Shown piece by piece: positions 17,694 to 25,477 of a stretch of 63,631 nt of DNA. Made by a program: the position numbers and the translations under genes. Position 1 is the stretch's first letter. Each line of letters begins with the position of its first letter. The notes below the pieces were generated by a model. It did not search any database. It was not told the origin of the DNA and saw nothing but the letters and a program-made list of their open reading frames with translations. Location: assembly GCA_027449865.1 (NCBI GenBank), contig DAIDKV010000134.1:1-63631 (forward strand), given 5' to 3'. The stretch is from Planctomycetales bacterium. GTDB taxonomy: Bacteria > Planctomycetota > Planctomycetia > Isosphaerales > Isosphaeraceae.

Positions 17694-17981
17694 ATGAGCG
17701 AAGAGTCCCGGCAAGTTCCATCATGGCGCAGTACGGTTTTGAGTTTCGCGGGCATCCTGACCGGGATGGCGCTGGTCCGTTCGGGTGCCATAGACCCGGT
17801 AGTACGTAAGGTCAAAGAATGGCTCGGAGCCGGCAGCCGCGTTCGAGCGGCAGATGGTCTTTGGGACTCCACGTCACCGGCGGACTCGGACTCGGTTGTT
17901 CGTCCGAACCACGTCGGCGTCCTCGATGACATCAGGGTGCCGATCACTCCTGGCGGCCACAACTTGACCCGGGGGCGGTGA
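17694..17981 (+). CDS. Small putative membrane protein
   Basis: 95 residues. A hydrophobic segment (TVLSFAGILTGMALVRSGAI) covers about residues 14-33, followed by a hydrophilic Ser/Asp-rich tail ending LTRGR. TCGAGGAAT gives a ribosome site, and the region before it is AT-rich (possible promoter). No family is recognised. It stands alone between the ars operon and the minus-strand outer membrane protein. It may be a chance frame. Confidence 0.4.
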   Translation: MSEESRQVPSWRSTVLSFAGILTGMALVRSGAIDPVVRKVKEWLGAGSRVRAADGLWDSTSPADSDSVVRPNHVGVLDDIRVPITPGGHNLTRGR

Positions 17982-18141
17982 GTCTCGCCAGCCGACCCTT
18001 GCCTGCGAAGACCCCCAGAAAGCCCTTCCATTTAATTTGCATAGGCGTACCCCATGCCACAGCTCTGACCGGGGAGCGAACAGGCTTGTATGTAACCGCA
18101 CGGTTTGACGACCGGTGCGCTTCCGCCTGGCGGGGTCCGCG

Positions 18142-18903
18142 TTAGAGATGGATCTCGTATTCCAGCTGGGCGACGGCCTCGCCGTTGCTAGCCGCCCGGG
18201 AGACGCCGAAGAGATAGCCGATCCGATACTTGATGCCGTCGGCCGTTCCGGGCAGGTTCAGGGGGATCTTGCCGTAGGCCATGGGCCCGGCGTAGTGGTC
18301 CTGGGCGTCGAAACTGCCCGTGTGCCGGATCTCTCCGAGCGTGCTGTTGATCTCGAACCCGGGCTGGAAATAGGGGCTCAGTCGGTAGCGGCTGCTCCAG
18401 ATCCCGCCGGCCTCGAGCCCGGCCTTCGGCCCCGCCCCGACGTCCTTCTCAAGGATGATGTTCAGGACGTGCGACGTCAGGCCGAGGTCCTTGGCCAGGA
18501 GCAGACGGGTCTCGACCGTGTCCGGGTGTCCCCTCTGCGGCGTGTATTCGTAATCGAGGGCCGCCCCGACATCGACCCAGTATTCGCCCGGTTCAGTGAG
18601 CTGGAAGATATTCTCGAACTCGTATTTATCCAGCTTCGTCTCGCCCTGCGGTTCCCGGGCATACTTGGTGTAGACCTCGGCGTGCCACCAGTCATTCACC
18701 CCGTAGCCCACCGAGAACTGGTGTTGCTGGCCGTTGTCCTTCGCCGGGTCGCCGTCGTTGCTCCGGCTCCCGAAATACTCGAGTTCAAGCTCGCCCTTCT
18801 CCACGTAAGGAGAATACAGCTTTTCCGCGGCGTATGAGGCGGACGTCGATGCGGCCAAGACGGCCAGAATACTAAAGTTAAGGAATTTTATATTATGCGA
18901 CAT
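18142..18903 (-). CDS. Outer membrane beta-barrel protein, function unknown
   Basis: 253 residues with a signal peptide (FLNFSILAVLAASTSASYAA). The mature part starts EKLYSPYVEKGELELEYFGSR and continues as alternating strands with many aromatics (QHQFSVGYGVNDWWHAEVYTKY, YWVDVGAALDYEYTP), ending QLEYEIHL. This is typical of a small 10-14 strand outer membrane protein. Its upstream region is AT-rich (18885-18925). It may help the metal resistance cargo at the outer membrane; nothing shows a substrate. Confidence 0.7.
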   Translation of the reverse strand: MSHNIKFLNFSILAVLAASTSASYAAEKLYSPYVEKGELELEYFGSRSNDGDPAKDNGQQHQFSVGYGVNDWWHAEVYTKYAREPQGETKLDKYEFENIFQLTEPGEYWVDVGAALDYEYTPQRGHPDTVETRLLLAKDLGLTSHVLNIILEKDVGAGPKAGLEAGGIWSSRYRLSPYFQPGFEINSTLGEIRHTGSFDAQDHYAGPMAYGKIPLNLPGTADGIKYRIGYLFGVSRAASNGEAVAQLEYEIHL

Positions 18904-19025
18904 AACTTTCTCTAATAATTAATTGCATTTGAAAATCATTCGCATCTCTACATTGCCAATCAAGGGTTGTCAATATGGTAAGCAATCTTCCGTCCTGGAG
19001 GCAGGAAAGGGACAAACGCAGAGGA

Positions 19026-19289
19026 TGAATAGGGATATCATTCTGAGTGAAGAGCTGGCGCAGGTCTTGTCGTCTGCGATCTACGATCGCCGCTCCCGCT
19101 GGAGCGACGAGACAAGAACCTCAAGGCGGATACCGCCCAGGGCTATGCCGCCAGGGCCGCGTTGACGAATTACCTGATGTCCGCGGTGAAAGAAAGGATT
19201 CAAATAGTTGTCGTGCCACCGGCGGACTACGCCAAAGGGTTGCAGGGCATCAACACGTCTTTCGCGGTCCTGGCTGCCTTTGGCCGCCG
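19026..19289 (+). pseudogene. Degenerate gene fragment next to the integrase
   Basis: The N-terminus MNRDIILSEELAQVLSSAIY is protein-like, but this frame turns into Arg/Pro-rich sequence after about 20 codons. In another plus frame the following bases encode LERRDKNLKADTAQGYAARA and then LMSAVKERIQIVVVPPADYA, which also looks real, and this runs to the end of the minus-strand integrase gene. A frameshift near 19083-19100 would join the two. The piece ends where the integrase gene begins, so it may have been cut when that gene arrived. Confidence 0.35.
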
Positions 19290-20306
19290 TCAGTATTTGA
19301 TGCGTTCGATCTCGTCGAGCGTGACCTGGTCGTTGGTCCGGTCGTAGAGCTTGGTCGTGCGCGGGCTGGCATGGGCGGCCATCTGTTGGGCCTTCTCCAG
19401 CGTGCCGTCGTGCTCCAGGTAGTTGGTGATGCCGGTGGCGCGGAAGCTGTGGCAGCCGATCGGCGTCCTGATCCCCGCCTTCTGCGCCCGCCTGCGGACC
19501 ATCCGCCAGACATCCGCGGTCGACATCGGGCTCGCAGTCAGGCCGCCGCCCCTGCGCGTGGCTGTGCGGAAGAGGGGCCCGCGCCGATCGGCCTGGATCC
19601 CCGCGGCCTCGACATAGGCGTCGAGGAACTCCTCGAGTTTGTGGTGCGCTGGCATCTCGTGCTGCTTGCCGCCCTTTTCCTGGAGGCGGAGCCACATGCG
19701 TTTGCCCTGCGGGTAGTAGTCCTCGACCGTCATGGTGACGACGGCACCGACTCGCGCGAAGGTGAAGAACATGGCCGCGATGACGGCCCGATCCCGCTTG
19801 TCCACCACGGAGACCGGCGCGATGCTCTCGAACAGGGTCCGCGTCTCCTCGGGCGAGAGGATCGGCGTCTTCCCCTTGGTGACGACGTGCTTCGGCCCGC
19901 GGACGGCGTGCGCGGGGTTCGCCGGCACGACCTGGCCGGTCACGAGCCAGTCGAAGAGCATGCGGACCGTGGCCAGGTGCTGCTTCACGGTCGGCTTGGA
20001 GTGCGTTTTCCCCAAGGCCTCGATATAGGCCGCGACCGTCACGGGCCGGATGTCCTTCAGGGCGTGGATGCCACGGCCCTCGCACCAGCCCAGGAAGGAC
20101 ATGGCGTTGCGGAGATAGGCCCGGCGGGTGTGCGGGTTGCGGATCTGAGCGGCGAAATACTCGACGAACCTCGTGACGGCGTCCTCGCCGGCGGAAGTCA
20201 GGATCGCGGGCACGCGTATTGTCGGGGCTGGATCCGCGGCCGGCAGCAGGTGCTCCGGGATGAGGGCGACCCCCTTCGGGTCAGGCGGCGAGGACTGCGA
20301 TACCAT
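19290..20306 (-). CDS. Tyrosine recombinase (XerC/D-like, site-specific)
   Basis: 338 residues with an N-terminal SAM-like core-binding domain (about 40-135) and a catalytic domain. Catalytic residues visible: R185 in FTFARVGA, K211 or K214, H286 and R289 in CHSFRATGI, H312 in AAHASPRTT, and nucleophile Y321 in KLYDR. It could excise or rearrange DNA, or resolve dimers. It overlaps the vapC gene by 26 bases and lies last in a vapB-vapC-int operon, an arrangement that keeps the recombinase with an addiction module. It is not next to a tRNA or other visible attachment site. Confidence 0.88.
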   Translation of the reverse strand: MVSQSSPPDPKGVALIPEHLLPAADPAPTIRVPAILTSAGEDAVTRFVEYFAAQIRNPHTRRAYLRNAMSFLGWCEGRGIHALKDIRPVTVAAYIEALGKTHSKPTVKQHLATVRMLFDWLVTGQVVPANPAHAVRGPKHVVTKGKTPILSPEETRTLFESIAPVSVVDKRDRAVIAAMFFTFARVGAVVTMTVEDYYPQGKRMWLRLQEKGGKQHEMPAHHKLEEFLDAYVEAAGIQADRRGPLFRTATRRGGGLTASPMSTADVWRMVRRRAQKAGIRTPIGCHSFRATGITNYLEHDGTLEKAQQMAAHASPRTTKLYDRTNDQVTLDEIERIKY

Positions 20307-20658
20307 ACTGTGACAGGACCGGGTTGCGGGAGACGAGCGTCATCCCCTCCGCGAGCGCCTGTGCGACCAGCAGCCGATCGAAGGGGTCGTTGTGAACGGG
20401 GGGCAGGTTGCGCAGGGCCGCATCGTGGGAGATCTTCAGGGGCAGTTCATGGAAGCGGCAGGTGGCCAGCATGTCGCCGGGCGGCGCGGTCACCCTGACC
20501 TTTCCCCGCGCCTGCTTCAATGTGATCTCCAGCGTTGTCGCGGCGCTGACGAAGACGAAATTGCGCGGGTTGGCGATGGCGGCTCTCGCCTCGCGGGAGA
20601 GCTGGGCCGGGTCGTCGAGCCATTCTATATATATGATCGTGTCGAGGAGGAGCTTCAC
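20281..20658 (-). CDS. vapC: PIN-domain toxin of VapC type
   Basis: 125 residues. PIN-domain acidic residues are in place: D6 in KLLLDTIIYIEWL, E44 in TTLEITLKQ, D91 and D94 in HNDPFDRLLVAQA. These would bind Mg2+/Mn2+ for ribonuclease activity against tRNA or rRNA. The start overlaps the antitoxin gene by 4 bases (ATGA), typical of vapBC pairs, and the end overlaps the recombinase gene. Dormancy or plasmid/ICE stabilisation is the known role of such pairs. Confidence 0.9.
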   Translation of the reverse strand: MKLLLDTIIYIEWLDDPAQLSREARAAIANPRNFVFVSAATTLEITLKQARGKVRVTAPPGDMLATCRFHELPLKISHDAALRNLPPVHNDPFDRLLVAQALAEGMTLVSRNPVLSQYGIAVLAA

Positions 20659-20894
20659 GGCGTGACGCCACCGAAGATCGCATCGATCGCGGGGTCGGGC
20701 TCGTCGAAATCCATCCCGATCCAGACCTGGCCCTTGAGCTGGCCTCCCTGACGCGGCTGCGTGTTTATGTCGACCGGAACGAGACGCACGAGCGGTTCAC
20801 CAGCGCGAGCAATCTGGACGTCCTCTCCCGCGAGCGCCAGCTCGATGAGGCGGGATAGGCGGGCTTTCGCCTCGTGAATATTCGCGATCTCCAT
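20655..20894 (-). CDS. vapB: Phd/YefM-type antitoxin
   Basis: 79 residues from MEIANIHEAKARLSRLIELA, the conserved Phd/YefM N-terminal DNA-binding fold, then GEDVQIARAGEPLVRLVPVD and a toxin-neutralising tail ending IDAIFGGVTP. An upstream in-frame ATG at 20912 would add six residues (VHRGF). It overlaps the toxin gene by 4 bases. Antitoxins of this family also repress their own promoter. Confidence 0.88.
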   Translation of the reverse strand: MEIANIHEAKARLSRLIELALAGEDVQIARAGEPLVRLVPVDINTQPRQGGQLKGQVWIGMDFDEPDPAIDAIFGGVTP

Positions 20895-20981
20895 AAACCC
20901 CCGATGGACCAACCGGGACCAACCATAGACTATTCCGAAGCCACGCGCAACCCCCGTAGGCCCGCGGCTGGCGGTGCATAT

Positions 20982-21005
20982 GAAAGATAACGTCCTTTAT
21001 CTTTC
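20982..21005. promoter_or_regulatory. 9-bp inverted repeat between vapB and the csoR-like gene
   Basis: GAAAGATAA (20982-20990) and TTATCTTTC (20997-21005) around a 6-base loop. It lies between divergently transcribed vapB and csoR-like genes and could be the antitoxin operator, or a terminator arm. No T-run beyond the stem. Confidence 0.4.
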
Positions 21006-21053
21006 CTATTGCAGCAGCACGGCGGCTTGGCGTCGCGGCCGAATGTCGCGTTC

Positions 21054-21116
21054 TTGAAAAAATGATCGCTGATTAATAATTAGTGTGATAATGATCCTAT
21101 CCTCACCTGGAGGATA
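21054..21116 (+). promoter_or_regulatory. Promoter and operator of the csoR-like/NicO unit
   Basis: TTGAAA (21054-21059), 17 bp, TAATTA (21077-21082). Downstream, TATCCTC (21098-21104) and GAGGATA (21110-21116) form an inverted repeat around ACCTG, overlapping the ribosome site of the repressor gene (GGAGG). CsoR/RcnR-family proteins bind TA-flanked C/G-tract palindromes of this shape, so autorepression is likely. Confidence 0.5.
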
Positions 21117-21124
21117 CGATACCA

Positions 21125-21394
21125 ATGGCACGGCACACCTCTCATCCCGGCATCATCAAGCGGCTCAGGAGAGTCGAAGGCCACCTCAAGAGCATCATCG
21201 CCATGCTCGAGGAGGATCGCGACTGCCTGGACATCGCCCAGCAGATGCAGGCCGTAGAGAGCGCGATCGTCAGCGCGAAGAAGACCCTGGTGCACGACCA
21301 TATCGACCACTGCCTGGGCCATGCCGCCCCCAAAGGCGGGCAGGACGCCGCCGACGCGCTTCGCGAATTGAAGGCTATCACCAAATACTTGTAG
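21125..21394 (+). CDS. CsoR/RcnR-family metal-responsive repressor
   Basis: 89 residues, all-helical DUF156 fold (HPGIIKRLRRVEGHLKSIIA; DCLDIAQQMQAVESAIVSAK). The sensing residues are C34, H59 and C63 (spacing 25 and 4), the same triad as CsoR copper sensors (C36/H61/C65 in M. tuberculosis). It also has His residues at 4 and 7, as in RcnR/NreA nickel sensors, and extra His at 57, 62 and 66. The gene precedes a NicO/RcnA-like exporter, which argues for nickel/cobalt. The metal is therefore ambiguous from the sequence. Confidence 0.88.
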   Translation: MARHTSHPGIIKRLRRVEGHLKSIIAMLEEDRDCLDIAQQMQAVESAIVSAKKTLVHDHIDHCLGHAAPKGGQDAADALRELKAITKYL

Positions 21395-21408
21395 AAAAGG
21401 CCCGTGTC

Positions 21409-22513
21409 ATGAATGACTTCTCCTCCCTCCTGCAGCAAGGCAACGCCTGGCTCTTCGTCCCGAGCGCGATCCTGCTCGGCGCGCTGCACGGCCTCGAGCC
21501 GGGCCACTCCAAGACCATGATGGCCGCGTTCATCGTCGCCATCCGCGGCACGGTCATGCAGGCCGTGCTCCTGGGCTTGTCGGCAACGATCTCGCACACG
21601 GCGGTTGTCTGGGCGATCGCCATGGGCGGCCTGTATTTCGGTCGCAACTGGGACGCGGAGGCGACCGAGCCCTATTTCCAGGTGGCATCGGCGGTGCTCA
21701 TTGTGGGCGTGGCCGTGTGGATGATCTGGCGCACCCGGCGTGACCAGAGGGGTGCGCACGACCACGGCCATCACCATCGCGACGACGCCAAGCGCATCGA
21801 CACCGGCCACGGGGTGGTCCGGCTGGAGGTCTTCGAGGACGGCGTCCCCCCCCCGATTCCGCTTGTACTCGGAGGCTAGGCACGGCCATGCGTGGTCGCC
21901 CGACCAGATCGCGATCGAGACGGAACGGGCGAACGGCCGCCGCCAGAGCTTCACGTTCGTGCAGCGCGGCGGCTTCGTGGAATCGGAGCAGGAGATCCCC
22001 GAGCCGCACGAGTTCACGGCCCGGCTCCGCCTGGGGCACGGGCATCACAGCCACAGCTTCGACATCGAGTTCGTCGAGCACGGCCACCACCACGAGGCCG
22101 AGACCGGCCAGGGCCGGAGCGCATCGGCACAGGGCTACCAGGACCCGCACGAGTTGGCCCACGCCAACGACATACGGCGGCGCTTCGCCGATCGCGAGGT
22201 GACCACGGGCCAGATCGTGGTGTTCGGGTTGACCGGCGGCCTCGTCCCTTGCCCGGCCTCGATCACCGTGCTCCTGCTCTGCCTGCAGCTCAAGAAGATC
22301 GCCCTCGGCGCCACCCTGGTGCTCTGCTTCAGCATCGGGCTGGCGCTGACGATGGTGGCTTCCGGCGCGCTGGCGGCGTTGAGCGTGAGGCACGTCTCCA
22401 GGCGGTGGGGCGGCTTCGGCGAGTTCGCCCGAAAGGCCCCCTACCTTTCCGCGGGGCTCATCATCCTGGTCGGTATGTACGTGGGGTATCAGGGGTTACG
22501 CGCCCTGGCCTGA
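21409..22513 (+). pseudogene. NicO/RcnA-type nickel/cobalt exporter split by a frameshift
   Basis: The first part (21409-21879) begins MNDFSSLLQQGNAWLFVPSA and has the family helices LLGALHGLEPGHSKTMMAAF and GLSATISHTAVVWAIAMGG, then a His-rich linker (AHDHGHHHRDD). It runs into a nine-C tract (21846-21854). With eight C the frame would continue as FEDGVPPRFRLYSEARHGHA into the second part, which has a large His-rich insert and the helices VVFGLTGGLVPCPASITVLL and LCFSIGLALTMVASG, ending 22513. Both halves are intact apart from the tract. The split may be real (inactivation or phase variation) or a sequencing error; the sequence alone cannot decide. Confidence 0.8.
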
Positions 22514-22579
22514 CCCGCGCAGCCTTTAAATGTGTAACATTGCGCCTAAACAGGCAACGACGTGTGTAGAGGGAGTACT

Positions 22580-22894
22580 ATGGGGCGGTTAACTTTCAAG
22601 GCGACGGTGAAGATCGAGCAGGAAACCGGTTGGGCCGTCCGGGAAGTCACAGTCCGGGCGGATTCATTTGGAGAAGCCAGGAAGGCGATAGACTCCAGAT
22701 ACGGGGAAGGATCGAGAATTTCTCAACCAGCGATCGTGCTCGACCCGAAGAACCATGAAGCATCTATCAAAATTGCATACAAGAATTCGGTGTCCGGTCA
22801 CCACCCAGATGGCCACGCTTCACTCGGGACAGGGACGCGGAATCGACTATGGGCGATTATGAGATGGTTACTGCGTATGGGGAGATCCCCCTGA
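22580..22894 (+). CDS. Small hypothetical protein
   Basis: 104 residues from MGRLTFKATVKIEQETGWAV. The first 60 residues look like an alternating beta/alpha domain (TVKIEQETGWAVREVTVRADSFGEARKAIDSRYG), while the end (NRLWAIMRWLLRMGRSP) is a basic amphipathic helix. AGAGGGAG precedes the ATG at 22580. No family recognised. Confidence 0.5.
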   Translation: MGRLTFKATVKIEQETGWAVREVTVRADSFGEARKAIDSRYGEGSRISQPAIVLDPKNHEASIKIAYKNSVSGHHPDGHASLGTGTRNRLWAIMRWLLRMGRSP

Positions 22895-22917
22895 CCAGCC
22901 GGCATCGCACTCACCGT

Positions 22918-23256
22918 TCATAAAAATTCCTGGGCAAGACCGGCCATCACATCCCCGGGCAGCCAATCCAGGGGATCGACCCCAGGAGCGGCGCTAAACG
23001 CCGCCAGCCGGTAGGAACAGCCTATCCGCCTCGGTGCCGTGAGGCGGCGCCCCAGCCGCTCGCGGATGATGGCCCGGATGTCTTCCGCCGCGGCCGAAGC
23101 ATAGCGGACCTCCCGCCCGGGCTGCCCGGTGCGGCCGTAGCTGATCGCGACCGTCCACGCCTGCAGCAGGTCTCGCCCCACCGTCACCTGGTAGCGCCTG
23201 TGGTGGTTCCTTACGACGTTATGGGCCTCGAAGGCCACAGTCAGAAGATTCTCCAT
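22918..23256 (-). CDS. WGR-domain-like protein
   Basis: 112 residues from MENLLTVAFEAHNVVRNHHR. The middle follows the WGR pattern: RRYQVTVGRDLLQAW, then VAISYGRTGQPGRE, then a helix (SAAAEDIRAIIRERLGRR) and IGCSYRL. WGR domains occur in PARPs and in small bacterial proteins next to mobile genes, and are thought to bind nucleic acid ends. I used the internal ATG at 23256 because the longer frame (to 23304) adds an Arg/Ser-rich leader. Convergent with the gene at 22580. Confidence 0.65.
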   Translation of the reverse strand: MENLLTVAFEAHNVVRNHHRRYQVTVGRDLLQAWTVAISYGRTGQPGREVRYASAAAEDIRAIIRERLGRRLTAPRRIGCSYRLAAFSAAPGVDPLDWLPGDVMAGLAQEFL

Positions 23257-23330
23257 AATGCCATGGAACCGAGAGAATCGATCGGACCGGGGGGCCGGGG
23301 GCAACGGCCCACACGCCTGGCTCCGCCGGA

Positions 23331-23831
23331 TCAGTAGAGGGAGCGTACGGGGACCGAGTAGGTGACCAGGACGGACTCTTCGCCGGGGTTGCGGCCATAG
23401 ATGCCGGCGTTCGAGATGTGGTTGAGCGCCACGCCGACCTGATGCGCGTTGGGCAGCTGGTAGTCGAGCTCGATGCCCGAGCGGAATTCCAGCGTACCCC
23501 CAAGGTTCTTGCCGCCGCCGTCACGATAGGCGCCGACCGCGAAATTGGGGACGATGTAGAGCTGGTTCGGGAGCAGGGCGATGTCCCAGTTCAGGCCGCC
23601 ATACCCGTATGCCCCGCCGTCGCTTGTGCCGAAGCCGCCGACAATGGGGTGGATGCCGTAGGATATTTCATTGAAGCGGTATTCCAGGCCGTATTGCCAG
23701 GCGCGGTCGGGATTGTTCTTGCGCAAGGCGTTATACCGGCCGGCATTCAGGCTCAAGTAATCGTCGGCATGCGCCAGCGAGGTGGACAGCAGTATCGAGG
23801 CCAGTGCCATTGCGGCGCATTTCATGGTCAT
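23331..23831 (-). CDS. pagL: PagL-like lipid A deacylase (acyloxyacyl hydrolase family)
   Basis: 166 residues with a signal peptide (ALASILLSTSLAHA). The barrel ends with the PagL active-site pattern: H and S in NHISNAG, followed 14 residues after the His by Glu in RNPGEESVL, matching the H126/S128/E140 spacing of Pseudomonas PagL. It would remove the 3-O-acyl chain of lipid A in the outer membrane. The gene has its own AT-rich upstream region. In this resistance island it may change envelope permeability to metals or host factors; that link is inferred. Confidence 0.75.
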   Translation of the reverse strand: MTMKCAAMALASILLSTSLAHADDYLSLNAGRYNALRKNNPDRAWQYGLEYRFNEISYGIHPIVGGFGTSDGGAYGYGGLNWDIALLPNQLYIVPNFAVGAYRDGGGKNLGGTLEFRSGIELDYQLPNAHQVGVALNHISNAGIYGRNPGEESVLVTYSVPVRSLY

Positions 23832-24111
23832 TTAGGGTGATTCCTTTCAGGTCGCGGTTCTCAGGTCGAACGCGTCATAATTATGTATAGTTCAACAAAT
23901 GCCAATTGCAAACGATAAACCGATCACGAATCCCGCTTCGCGGTGGAGACGCCCGGATAATTTGGGTTTGAGGATCGGCCCTTGTTGCGTTTTGGTGTGG
24001 GATGACGAGGCCATGACCCAGCGACCCGCAGCCGGAGCCGAGCGGATCTCGGAGGTGATCGCGATCAGGCCGCCGGCGATCCCTCGACTGGTCGAGGCGC
24101 CCGATCCCCCT

Positions 24112-24121
24112 GGTCCGGAGG
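24112..24121 (+). repeat. Left target-site duplication of the IS element
   Basis: GGTCCGGAGG, directly repeated at 25312-25321 on the other side of the element. The perfect 10-bp match indicates transposition rather than chance and, with no mismatch, fairly recent insertion. Confidence 0.8.
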
Positions 24122-25311
24122 CTGACCAGCCGACACTTTTTACCTGATCGGAAAAGGCGGACGCTCATGAGCTTGCGTAGAAGGGATATCACAACACCCT
24201 TCGGGAGCCAACCCATGAGCGCCCTCTCTCTGTTACGCGATTGGCGGCGGCAGGTTCAAGACGAACTTCTGCCAGGTCTTCACGGTCACCAATCCAAGGC
24301 CCTGGCCGACATGAGCTTCGCCATGACCATCGCCGATCACTGCTGGGCCGGTAAGCTCGCCGTCGCGGTCCCCGGCGACGCCCGACCGGCCAGCGTCGAG
24401 CGGCGGCTCGAACGGACCTTGGCCAACGACCGGATCGACCCCGCATCGGTCTGGCCCCAGTTGGCCCGGGCGATCCTCAGCGGCTGGGCCGGTGGCCCCA
24501 TCGTCCTGATCCTCGACGAGACACCCAACCACAATGACCTGCGGTGCATGAAGATCACCCTGGCGTATCGCAAGCGGGCCCTGCCGATCTGCTCGGCCTG
24601 CTATGCCCTGGGAGGTCAGCCCGAGCCGATGCCCGAGCTGATCATCGGCCTGTTCCGGCAGGTGGCCGCCTGCTTGCCCGAGGGGGCCGAGGTCACGCTG
24701 CTGGCCGACCGCGGCCTGGCCTGGCCGCGAATCGTCGATGCCTGCCGGGAGTTGGGCTGGCACTTCGTGATCCGGCTCCAGGGTCAGACCCGGGTCCGCA
24801 CCCCCGACGGCCGGGAAGGCTCGGCGGCCGAACTGGCCCCGAACCCCGGAGCCCGATGGTGGGGCCAGGCGGAGGTCTTCAAGAAGTCGGGATGGCGGAC
24901 GGCTCAGGTCGCCGCCTGCTGGGAGAAGGATCAGAAAGGGCCGTGGTTGCTGGTCAGCGCCCGGCCCGAGGGGGTCCGGCTGTTCCGTCGTTACGCCACG
25001 CGGGTCTGGACCGAGGAATTGTTCCGGGATGAGAAGAGCCAGGGATTTCACTGGGAGCTGAGTCATGTGACCGACCCGGCGCACGCGGCGCGGCTGGTGC
25101 TGCTGATCGCGTTGGCGACCTACCTCGCCTTGACCCTGGGATCGCGCGTGATCCAGGCCGGGCTGAGGCGCTGGCTGGAATCGACTCGCCAGCGGATGCT
25201 GAGCCTGTTCACGATCGGGATGAGGTGGATGATGTTCTGTCTGACTCATGAACGCTCCCTGCCGAATAACTTGTCCCCCGTACCGTCGTAGAAAAAGTGT
25301 CGGTTGGTCAG
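24122..25311 (+). mobile_element. IS4-like insertion sequence, 1190 bp
   Basis: Bounded by inverted repeats: CTGACCAGCCGACACTTTTT at 24122-24141 and its complement with one mismatch at 25292-25311, and flanked by a 10-bp direct repeat. IS4-family elements duplicate 9-12 bp of target. It carries one transposase gene that ends at the right inverted repeat. Confidence 0.85.
24215..25291 (+). CDS. IS4-type DDE transposase
   Basis: About 358 residues from MSALSLLRDWRRQVQDELLPG; an upstream in-frame ATG (24167) is possible but adds a non-homologous leader. The DDE triad is visible as ILDETPNHNDL (first Asp), LLADRGLAWPRI (second Asp) and TEELFRDEKSQGFHWE (Glu within the IS4-type E-K region). The C-terminus contains a hydrophobic helix (LVLLIALATYLALTLG). 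The stop codon directly precedes the right inverted repeat. Intact, so possibly active. Confidence 0.9.
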   Translation: MSALSLLRDWRRQVQDELLPGLHGHQSKALADMSFAMTIADHCWAGKLAVAVPGDARPASVERRLERTLANDRIDPASVWPQLARAILSGWAGGPIVLILDETPNHNDLRCMKITLAYRKRALPICSACYALGGQPEPMPELIIGLFRQVAACLPEGAEVTLLADRGLAWPRIVDACRELGWHFVIRLQGQTRVRTPDGREGSAAELAPNPGARWWGQAEVFKKSGWRTAQVAACWEKDQKGPWLLVSARPEGVRLFRRYATRVWTEELFRDEKSQGFHWELSHVTDPAHAARLVLLIALATYLALTLGSRVIQAGLRRWLESTRQRMLSLFTIGMRWMMFCLTHERSLPNNLSPVPS

Positions 25312-25321
25312 GGTCCGGAGG
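25312..25321 (+). repeat. Right target-site duplication of the IS element
   Basis: GGTCCGGAGG, identical to 24112-24121. Confidence 0.8.
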
Positions 25322-25477
25322 TGCGGGGACAAGCCGCGGTCGCGCTCGGCAAGATGGGGCCGACCGCTTCGGCCTCGATCCCGCGACTGATCGTCGGTTC
25401 CCGCCCGGCGGAACACGGGATAAAATAGGGCTCGGGGCTTCGGATAGAGTACCGGCCGGATCGTCGGGGAGCCTGGC

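Larger units (their letters stand above)
23899..25428 (+). pseudogene. HEAT-repeat-like reading frame interrupted by an insertion sequence
   Basis: Left part 23899-24121, right part 25322-25428. Removing 24122-25321 (the element and one copy of its target duplication) restores a single open frame of about 109 codons. The joined protein reads AERISEVIAIRPPAIPRLVE, then APDPPGPEVRGQAAVALGKM, then GPTASASIPRL. VRGQAAVALGKMGPTASASIPRL is a classic HEAT/PBS-lyase-like repeat. The start and full extent of the original gene are uncertain. It shows the insertion hit a protein-coding sequence. Confidence 0.55.
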
